Origin: RYN-431 sp036388295
Lineage (GTDB): Bacteria; Planctomycetota; Phycisphaerae; Tepidisphaerales; Tepidisphaeraceae
Length of the DNA stretch: 10,573 nucleotides
Direction of reading: 5' to 3'
Assembly: GCA_036388295.1 (NCBI GenBank)
Contig: DASVSC010000238.1
Location: forward strand, 1-10,573
How positions within the stretch are numbered: the first letter of the stretch is position 1; the number at the start of each line of letters is the position of its first letter. The notes beneath the pieces were generated by a model. The model did not search any database. It was given only the letters and a program-made list of their open reading frames with translations, and was not told the origin of the DNA. The position numbers and the translations under genes were made by a program. Shown here in pieces: positions 1-5,212 of this stretch.

Positions 1-2052
1 GCGGAAGCCGCTGCGATTGCTGCCGAGGCCGTTGGCGGTGAAGCCGCTGTCCATGCGGTCGATCGTCTCTATGTGCTCGTCGGGCATTTCCTTCAGGAAC
101 GGCGACGGCACCGTCCGCTCGCGCCGGCCCATGAGCGTGCGGGCATAAGCGCGGCTGAGGAACAGCTGCTTCTGTGCCCGCGTGATGCCGACGAAACAGA
201 GTCGGCGTTCTTCTTCCAGTTCGTCCGGACTGTTGCGCGCCCGGCTGTGCGGCAGCACGCCTTCCTCTAGGCCGATCATGGCGACGACGGGAAACTCCAA
301 ACCCTTGGCGGCGTGCAGCGTCATCAACGTGACCGCCCCGCCGGCGCCTTGCACCTTGTCGGCGTCGCTCATCAAACTGATCTGGCTGAGATATTCGTCG
401 AGCGTGCCCTCGGGATTGTCCTGGTCATACGTGGCCGCGGAGTTGATCAGTTCCTTCACGTTCGCCAGTTCGGGTTTGTCCGGATCGGTGCTTTTTTCGA
501 GGCTCGTCAGCATGCCGCTCTTGGCGACGACGGCTTCCATGATCGACTGGATTGTGCCCTTGCGGACTTCGGCGAACATGCCGTCTGCCGCATCACCGGG
601 GCTGCCGGAGACGTTCTCGCGCAGGTGGCGAATCAGCTGGACGAAAGAGGCCGTGCTGTTGGCCGCCCGGGCGCTCAGGCCTGGAACGAAGCGGGCTTGT
701 TCGAGTGCGCCGAACAGCGTGGTGCCTTGGCCGACGCTGTAGAGCTGCATTTTGCGGATGCTTTCGTCGCCAATGCCGCGCGTGGGCGTGTTGACGACGC
801 GGGCGAGGCTGACTTCGTCCGACGGATTGGCCAGCACGCGCAGGTAGGCCAGGACGTCTTTGATCTCTTTGCGGTTGTAGAACTCTGTCCCGCGGGCGAC
901 CTGGTACGGAATGCGGTTGGCCACCAACTTTTCTTCCATCACGCGGCTGAGCGAGTTCATCCGGAAGAACACCGCCATGTCACTCCAGGGCGTGCCGCCG
1001 GCGTTCAGCTGCTTGAACTGGTCGATGATCGTGACGGCTTCGTCCTCTTCATTCTGGCACAGGAAGAACTTGGCTCGCTCGCCCTGGACGTTTTCAGTCC
1101 ACAGGGCTTTGTCTTTGCGCTGCGAATTGCGGGCGATCAACTGCGACGCCAACGCCAGGATGGTTTTGGTGCTGCGGTAGTTCTGTTCGAGACGGACGAC
1201 CCGCGCGTCGGGGTAGTCTTTTTCGAAGTCGAGGATGTTCTGGATGTTCGCGCCGCGCCAGGCGTAAATGCTCTGGTCCGGATCGCCGACGACGCAGATG
1301 TTGCGGTATTTCTGGGCCATCGCGTGGGCGAGGATGTACTGCGCGTGGTTCGTGTCCTGGTATTCGTCGATCAGGATGTACGGGTAGCGCTCCTGCAGCT
1401 CGGCCAGCACGTCAGGGAACTGCTTGAAGCCGAGGACGACGCGGAGCATCAGGTCATCGAAATCGAGACCGTTGTTGGCCTCCAGCAGCTTTTGGTACTT
1501 GCTGTACACGCGGGCGACGGTCTTGTCATAAAAGCTGGCAGCGGTGCGGGCGTAGTCGTCGCTGGTGATCAGCTGGTTCTTCAGGTTGCTGATGCTGCTG
1601 TGAATCTGACCCGGCGTGAAGTTCTGGCTGTTGATGTCGAGCAGCTTCAGGGCCTCTTTGACCAGCTTGGTCTGGTCGGCCGAATCGAAAATCGTGAAGT
1701 TGTTCGGCACGCCCATGCGTTGGCCGAAGTGGCGCAGGATGCGGACGCACAGGCTGTGGAAGGTGCAGATCGTCGGATGGTATTGATCGACCCGCCCGAT
1801 GTCCTTGATCGGCCGGCCGAGCAGGTGGCCGACGCGCTCTTTCATCTCGCCGGCGGCCTTGTTCGTGAACGTGATCGCCAGCACGTTCGCCGGCGGAATG
1901 CCCAGGCTCAGCAGGTAGGCCACGCGGCGGGTCAGCACGCGCGTTTTGCCCGACCCCGCGCCGGCGATGATGAGTAGCGGACCGTCGGTATGCGTGGCCG
2001 CTTCACGCTGCGGCGGAGTCAGATCGGCAAGCAATTCGTCTTGGGACAACAC
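1..2052 (-). CDS. UvrD/PcrA-type superfamily 1 DNA helicase, C-terminus beyond the left edge
   Basis: ATP-dependent 3'-5' DNA helicase of the UvrD/PcrA/Rep family, which acts in nucleotide excision repair, mismatch repair and removal of proteins from DNA. The helicase motifs read in order: Q-motif (LTPPQREA, Q15), Walker A AGAGSGKT (30-37), Walker B DEYQDTN (229-235), motif III GDPDQSIYAWRGA (256-268), motif IV LEQNYRST (288-295), motif V VTLMTLHAAKGLEF (574-587) and motif VI EEERRLCFVGITRA (613-626). The frame stays open for 684 codons to the window edge. Family members are usually about 720-750 residues, so a short C-terminal tail is missing. The start is taken as GTG at 2052, directly followed by an in-frame TTG at 2049; no ATG lies upstream before an in-frame stop at 2128-2130. 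There is no Shine-Dalgarno sequence, but TATACA lies 10 bases before the GTG. PcrA, UvrD and Rep cannot be separated from this sequence alone, so no symbol is given. Confidence 0.96.
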   Translation of the reverse strand, partial: MLSQDELLADLTPPQREAATHTDGPLLIIAGAGSGKTRVLTRRVAYLLSLGIPPANVLAITFTNKAAGEMKERVGHLLGRPIKDIGRVDQYHPTICTFHSLCVRILRHFGQRMGVPNNFTIFDSADQTKLVKEALKLLDINSQNFTPGQIHSSISNLKNQLITSDDYARTAASFYDKTVARVYSKYQKLLEANNGLDFDDLMLRVVLGFKQFPDVLAELQERYPYILIDEYQDTNHAQYILAHAMAQKYRNICVVGDPDQSIYAWRGANIQNILDFEKDYPDARVVRLEQNYRSTKTILALASQLIARNSQRKDKALWTENVQGERAKFFLCQNEEDEAVTIIDQFKQLNAGGTPWSDMAVFFRMNSLSRVMEEKLVANRIPYQVARGTEFYNRKEIKDVLAYLRVLANPSDEVSLARVVNTPTRGIGDESIRKMQLYSVGQGTTLFGALEQARFVPGLSARAANSTASFVQLIRHLRENVSGSPGDAADGMFAEVRKGTIQSIMEAVVAKSGMLTSLEKSTDPDKPELANVKELINSAATYDQDNPEGTLDEYLSQISLMSDADKVQGAGGAVTLMTLHAAKGLEFPVVAMIGLEEGVLPHSRARNSPDELEEERRLCFVGITRAQKQLFLSRAYARTLMGRRERTVPSPFLKEMPDEHIETIDRMDSGFTANGLGSNRSGFR

Positions 2053-2062
2053 GGGGAGGAAG

Positions 2063-2068
2063 TGTATA
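2063..2068 (-). promoter_or_regulatory. Putative -10 element of the helicase gene
   Basis: TATACA on the minus strand ends 10 bases before the GTG start. The region has no Shine-Dalgarno-like purine run, so transcription from here would give a leader of only about 3 bases. No convincing -35 hexamer is visible at 16-18 bases upstream. Confidence 0.4.
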
Positions 2069-2076
2069 GGGGAAAA

Positions 2077-2140
2077 GCGTGAGGCGTGAGCAGGACACCG
2101 AAAATACGATCCCCTTCTACGTCTTCCTCACGCCTCACGC
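2077..2140. repeat. Heptamer-armed intergenic inverted repeat, copy A
   Basis: The left arm at 2077-2090 is two tandem copies of GCGTGAG. The right arm at 2127-2140 is its exact reverse complement, giving a perfect 14-bp inverted repeat around a 36-base core. The element starts 8 bases after the DUF488 stop codon. Read on the minus strand, the second arm is followed by TTTTCCCC, so the structure could work as a Rho-independent terminator of the DUF488 gene, although the loop is long. The core shares an AC.C.GA.AAT..CGA-like start and a GTCTTC end with copy B at 3062-3143, whose heptamer is different. Confidence 0.8.
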
Positions 2141-2148
2141 CTTCGCCC

Positions 2149-2523
2149 TCACCCCTCGTCTTCAACGTACGCCTGCAGTTCGCTCAGGAACTCGTGCAGG
2201 GCGGCGGCGGTGTTTTCGTTCGGGTTTTCGCCCTGGTGAAGGAGCGTGATCGCTTCCTTCTGGCCCAGCACGGCAAGGTCGCGCAGGGCGGGCATGTACG
2301 GGCCGGCACGCAGGGCTTCGTGGTAGCGGCCGCGGAAGAAATCGTAGCCGTCCGGGTGGCGGCCGAACCACGCGACCAGCTTCGCCTCCGGCGCCAGGCC
2401 GGGCGGCGAATGGTGCACTTCGCACCACTCGGTCAAATCCTTGGTCAGGCCGACCGGTTCGACCCAGAGTCGCAGGCCGTCGTCCAGTTCAACCGCATCG
2501 AACAAGCTCTTGACTTTGAACAT
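2149..2523 (-). CDS. DUF488-family protein (YeaO-like)
   Basis: A 124-residue soluble protein that resembles the DUF488/YeaO family, whose biochemical role is not established. Family-like segments are the N-terminal FKVKSLFDA (2-10), a central stretch containing LVAWFGRHPDGYDFFRGRYH (49-68), and the C-terminal AITLLHQGENPNENTAAALHEFL (91-113), which matches the usual TLLYxxxDxxxNxAxxLxxxL ending. Length is normal for the family. The usual VDRLWPRG segment near residue 20 is not recognisable; RLWVEPVGLTKD stands there instead, so this is a divergent member. It is the only gene here with a clear Shine-Dalgarno sequence: AGGAG at 2529-2533, five bases before the ATG, which fixes the start. It diverges from the DUF1844 gene. 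Heptamer element A lies just downstream. Confidence 0.82.
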   Translation of the reverse strand: MFKVKSLFDAVELDDGLRLWVEPVGLTKDLTEWCEVHHSPPGLAPEAKLVAWFGRHPDGYDFFRGRYHEALRAGPYMPALRDLAVLGQKEAITLLHQGENPNENTAAALHEFLSELQAYVEDEG

Positions 2524-2528
2524 CGGTT

Positions 2529-2533
2529 CTCCT
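2529..2533 (-). promoter_or_regulatory. Shine-Dalgarno sequence of the DUF488 gene
   Basis: AGGAG on the minus strand, five bases before the ATG at 2523. It stands out because the other starts in the window lack such a motif. TATGAT at 2538-2543 could be the -10 element, but a start point seven bases after it would fall inside the ribosome site, so the real promoter may lie elsewhere. Confidence 0.65.
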
Positions 2534-2606
2534 GCTAATCATACGTCTGAACTGGCGCGGCGGACGAAAAATCGTGTTCCTCCGCCGCCGGCCGCTGCCC
2601 GGCCTT

Positions 2607-2640
2607 GAGTTGGCCGATTAACGGTTCAACCGATCAACTC
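2607..2640. repeat. Interrupted palindrome overlapping the DUF1844 promoter
   Basis: Three nested complementary blocks share one centre: GAGTT (2607-2611) with AACTC (2636-2640), GAT (2616-2618) with ATC (2633-2635), and CGGTT (2622-2626) with AACCG (2628-2632). The left arm carries extra GGCC and TAA between blocks. The one-base centre is too short for an RNA loop, so a protein-binding DNA palindrome is more likely. It covers the putative -35 of the DUF1844 gene and ends just before the -10, a usual place for an operator. No regulator is known. Confidence 0.4.
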
Positions 2641-2647
2641 CTATACT
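2618..2647 (+). promoter_or_regulatory. Putative promoter of the DUF1844 gene
   Basis: TTAACG (2618-2623, four of six consensus bases) and TATACT (2642-2647) are 18 bases apart. Only seven bases, CTCTTCC, separate the -10 from the ATG at 2655. The expected start point therefore falls at or next to the start codon, and no Shine-Dalgarno sequence is present, so a leaderless transcript is predicted. Confidence 0.5.
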
Positions 2648-2654
2648 CTCTTCC

Positions 2655-3062
2655 ATGAGCGATTCTCCGATCCTGCAAATCGACGACGACTGGAAGCGGC
2701 AGGCCCAGGAAGAGAAGCGTAAGCTCGCCGAGCGCGAAGCCGCCGCCCGCAAGCCCGCCCCGCCGCCTCCGCCCCCCGCCGCGACCGCCCCGCCGGCAGC
2801 GCGTCAGCAGCCCGACGCCAGCTTCGCCACGCTCGTGCAATCGGTGATGACCCAGGCCCTCTTCTACATGGGCGAGTTGGCCGACGAGGGCGAACAGCCG
2901 ATGTTCAACCTCGACATCGCCAAACACCAGATCGACACGCTGGCGGTGATCGAAGCCAAGACAAAGGGTAACCTGACTTCCGAGGAACAGTCGCTGCTGG
3001 ACGCCGCACTGTACGACCTGCGCTCGAGGTTCGTGAGCATTGCGACGCAGATGATTCGGTAG
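2655..3062 (+). CDS. DUF1844 domain protein
   Basis: A 135-residue soluble protein of unknown function. Residues 10-32 form a charged, probably helical segment (DDDWKRQAQEEKRKLAEREAA) that may be a coiled coil. A Pro/Ala-rich linker follows at about 33-53, including six consecutive prolines. The DUF1844 domain spans about 56-134. Its recognisable marks are the FATLVQSVMTQALFYMGEL helix (57-75), NLDIAKHQIDTLAVIEAKTKGNLT (85-108), EEQSLLDAALYDLR (110-123) and the closing RFVSIATQ. DUF1844 is a small all-helical family without a known activity. The ATG start is supported by the -10 element seven bases upstream. The gene is divergent from the DUF488 gene and convergent with pheA; the TAG stop runs directly into heptamer element B. 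Confidence 0.9.
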   Translation: MSDSPILQIDDDWKRQAQEEKRKLAEREAAARKPAPPPPPPAATAPPAARQQPDASFATLVQSVMTQALFYMGELADEGEQPMFNLDIAKHQIDTLAVIEAKTKGNLTSEEQSLLDAALYDLRSRFVSIATQMIR

Positions 3063-3143
3063 GGGCAGTGGGCAGGTAGCAGTGGGCAGTAAACGCGGAG
3101 AATCGAAGTCGACCTCCGGTCTTCACTGCCCACTGCCCACCCC
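3062..3143. repeat. Heptamer-armed intergenic inverted repeat, copy B
   Basis: The left side (3065-3090) carries GCAGTGGGCAG at 3065-3075 and GCAGTGGGCAGT at 3079-3090. The right side, ACTGCCCACTGCCCACCCC at 3125-3143, is the reverse complement of these, with a perfect 12-bp match between 3079-3090 and 3125-3136 around a 34-base core (3091-3124). The repeating unit is the heptamer CAGTGGG. The element fills almost the whole space between the convergent DUF1844 and pheA stop codons, so it may act as a two-way terminator, although neither side has a clear T-tract. Confidence 0.8.
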
Positions 3144-3148
3144 TCGCC

Positions 3149-4225
3149 TCACAGCACTTCCATCGCCTTCGGATAACTCCCCAGCACCGTCAGCTGCAGG
3201 CAATGCTTGCCCGCCTCGGCGATCGCCTCCTGCATCGCCGCGTCGTCGGCGTGACCCTGGGCGTCGATGAAGAAGTAATACTCCCAGTTCACCTTCTGGC
3301 TGGGGCGTTTTTCGATGTCCGTCAGGTTGATGCCCTTGTCGCGGAACACGTCCAGCACCTCCGCCAGCGCGCCAGGCTTGTGGGCCGTGGTGAACATGAT
3401 GGCCGTCTTGTCTTGACCAGTGCGTTTACAGCTTTCGCGGGCGATGACGAAAAAGCGGGTGACGTTGTCGGGGTTATCCTCGATGTTCTCGAACAGCATG
3501 TGCAGGCCGTACATTTCGGCGGCCTGACGACTGGCGATGGCGGCGATCGTCGGGTCGGCCTTGGCCATCTCGGCGGCGCGGCTGGTGCTGTCGACGGCCC
3601 GCACGTCTTTGCCCTTGGCCGTCCCCGCCAGCCACTTGCGGCATTGGGCAAACACCGCGTCCTTGCTCAGCACCGTCGTCACGTTCTCCCACGGCCCGCT
3701 CGTGAGCAACTGATGATGAATCGTGACCAGCACTTCGGCGCAAATGCGCGCGGACGAAGACAGAAACGCGTCCAGCGTGTCGACCACGCCGCCGTGCAAA
3801 CTGTTTTCCACCGGCACCAGGCCGTAGTCGATGTGGCCCCGTGTGATTTCCTCGAACACCGATGGAATGTCCGACAGCGGAAAATATTCCACCGACCGCC
3901 CAAACTTCAGCAGCGAAGCCTGGTGTGAAAAGCTACCCGCCGGCCCGAGGAAGCCGATGCGCAGCGGCCGTTCGAGGGCGAAGCTGCCGCTCATCAGTTC
4001 GCGGTAAACGGCTTCTAAACAGCGGTTGGGCAGCGGGCCGGTGTTGATGCTGCGGACTTTGTCGAAGACCAGTTTTTCGCGGTCGGGCGCGTAGATCGAC
4101 AGGTTCTGCTGCTGCTTGATCTTGCCGATCTCGACGACGACCTTCGCCCGTTCGTTCAGGGTCTGGACGATCTTGCGATCGAGTTCGTCGATCTGCTTGC
4201 GAAACGGTTCCAGCGGGTCAGACAT
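3149..4225 (-). CDS. pheA: Bifunctional chorismate mutase/prephenate dehydratase
   Basis: Converts chorismate to prephenate and then to phenylpyruvate, the phenylalanine branch of aromatic amino-acid synthesis, in the cytoplasm. The 358 residues hold three domains in the usual order. Chorismate mutase (AroQ type) spans about 1-85; R9, R26, K37 and E50 fit the active-site positions. Prephenate dehydratase spans about 88-268, with RIGFLGPAGSFSHQA (89-103), PVENSLHGGVVDT (138-150), STSRAAEMA (213-221) and the catalytic T256-R257-F258. The ACT domain spans about 273-357, with the GAL motif (285-287) and IEKRPSQ (304-310), which is the usual IESRP phenylalanine-binding motif with Lys for Ser. Feedback inhibition by phenylalanine is therefore likely but not certain. 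The ATG start has TATCCT seven bases upstream and no Shine-Dalgarno sequence. The gene lies 45 bases after the yihY-like gene, with a hairpin between them. Confidence 0.97.
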   Translation of the reverse strand: MSDPLEPFRKQIDELDRKIVQTLNERAKVVVEIGKIKQQQNLSIYAPDREKLVFDKVRSINTGPLPNRCLEAVYRELMSGSFALERPLRIGFLGPAGSFSHQASLLKFGRSVEYFPLSDIPSVFEEITRGHIDYGLVPVENSLHGGVVDTLDAFLSSSARICAEVLVTIHHQLLTSGPWENVTTVLSKDAVFAQCRKWLAGTAKGKDVRAVDSTSRAAEMAKADPTIAAIASRQAAEMYGLHMLFENIEDNPDNVTRFFVIARESCKRTGQDKTAIMFTTAHKPGALAEVLDVFRDKGINLTDIEKRPSQKVNWEYYFFIDAQGHADDAAMQEAIAEAGKHCLQLTVLGSYPKAMEVL

Positions 4226-4232
4226 AGGCTTT

Positions 4233-4238
4233 AGGATA
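4233..4238 (-). promoter_or_regulatory. Putative -10 element of pheA
   Basis: TATCCT on the minus strand, seven bases before the pheA ATG, in a region without a Shine-Dalgarno sequence. A weak -35 candidate, CTGTCC (4256-4261), lies 17 bases upstream within the hairpin sequence. This suggests pheA has its own, perhaps leaderless, transcript. Confidence 0.45.
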
Positions 4239-4251
4239 GCGGATGTTCCCC

Positions 4252-4269
4252 CGCCGGACAGGTCCGGCG
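4252..4269. terminator. Short GC-rich hairpin between the yihY-like gene and pheA
   Basis: CGCCGGAC (4252-4259) and GTCCGGCG (4262-4269) are exact reverse complements separated by two bases, so the practical hairpin is seven base pairs with a four-base loop. It starts one base after the TAA stop of the yihY-like gene. There is no following T-tract, so it is a weak terminator at best; it may instead protect an mRNA end or be a protein site overlapping the pheA promoter. Confidence 0.45.
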
Positions 4270-4270
4270 T

Positions 4271-5212
4271 TTACGCGACCGCCGTCGCGGCGGGCTTGGC
4301 GTCGGCCGGCGGCGTCTCGTAGCGCGCCTTCATTACTTCGTTGTCCAACTCCGCACCGATCAGTATGACGGCCGCGTCGAGGTAGAAGACCATCAGCATG
4401 ATCACCATGCCCGCCACCGTGCCGTAGGTTTTGGAGTAGCTGTTGAAGTGAGTGAAGTAGAACTGCAGGGCGATGCCCGTCGCGATCCAGCCGATAGCGG
4501 TGAAGATCGAGCCGACGGTGAAGAACCTCAGTCGCTGGCGGCGGCTGGGGCCGAGTTGGTACAGCACGCCGATCATCAGCTGCATCGCCGTCAGGCCGAT
4601 GACGTACCGCACGATCGTCGTGACCACGAACATACGCGTCGTCGCCCATTCCTGTGCGAAGCCCGGCAGCAGGTGCACGTACTTCGACAGCAGCGCAGTC
4701 AGCAACGCACCGACCGGCAGCATCACGATTACGATGAAAAACGCCACGCCCATGAACAGCGTCAGCGCCATCGCGATCAATCGCTTCAGCCAGAACGGCC
4801 GCGGCTTGTCGATATCGAGGGCGGCGTCGAGGGAGGACATCGTCGTGTTCATGCCGCCGCTCGCGGCGTACAGCGTCAGCAGCAAACCGAACGACAGCAG
4901 GCCGCCGTGCGTCTCGTTGAGCAGTGATTTGGCCGTCGTTTGCACCGGATCGACGATCGCGTACGTCATGCCCGATTGGTACATGATCGTGGCAATGTAC
5001 TCGGGAATCGCGTCGCGGAAATCCTTCGGCAAGTACGGCACCAGCGACATCAGGAAGATGATCATCGGGAAGACCGCGAACACCCACGCGTACGCCATGG
5101 CGGCGGCGTTGGTGAACACGTCGTCCTTGGTCATCTCGGTGTAGACGCGCCGCCCGATGGCGATCGGGCCGTGCGACTGCATGACGTGGTAGAAATCCTT
5201 GACAGTCGACAT
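4271..5212 (-). CDS. YihY/BrkB-family inner-membrane protein
   Basis: An integral membrane protein of 313 residues in the YihY/virulence factor BrkB family, once labelled ribonuclease BN by mistake; its transport or envelope function is not settled. Six hydrophobic segments can be seen at about 35-59, 104-119, 145-178, 193-220, 230-253 and 264-288. Family marks include the N-terminal RVYTEMTKDDVFTNAAAMAYAW (22-43), GLLLTLYAASGGMNTTMSSLD (109-129) and the C-terminal YGTVAGMVIMLMVFYLDAAVILIGAELDNE (263-292). A short Ala/Pro-rich cytoplasmic tail follows. The ATG directly follows the TGA of the PEGA/propeller lipoprotein gene (TGAATG), so the two are almost certainly co-transcribed and translationally coupled. 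GGTGA just upstream, inside the preceding gene, may serve as a weak ribosome site. Confidence 0.92.
   Translation of the reverse strand: MSTVKDFYHVMQSHGPIAIGRRVYTEMTKDDVFTNAAAMAYAWVFAVFPMIIFLMSLVPYLPKDFRDAIPEYIATIMYQSGMTYAIVDPVQTTAKSLLNETHGGLLSFGLLLTLYAASGGMNTTMSSLDAALDIDKPRPFWLKRLIAMALTLFMGVAFFIVIVMLPVGALLTALLSKYVHLLPGFAQEWATTRMFVVTTIVRYVIGLTAMQLMIGVLYQLGPSRRQRLRFFTVGSIFTAIGWIATGIALQFYFTHFNSYSKTYGTVAGMVIMLMVFYLDAAVILIGAELDNEVMKARYETPPADAKPAATAVA

Noticed and set aside
313..1977. A 554-codon open frame on the plus strand
   Set aside because: It lies antisense to the helicase gene, whose seven motifs are intact on the minus strand. The open frame comes from GC-rich codon bias; the product is Val/Asp/His-rich and has no domain.
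2071..3148. CRISPR array suggested by short repeats with spacers
   Set aside because: Only two separate elements with 7-base units in inverted order; no regular direct repeat-spacer series and no cas genes.
4473..5144. Long plus-strand frames opposite the yihY-like gene
   Set aside because: Shadow of a well-supported membrane protein gene; composition is not protein-like and no family match is visible.
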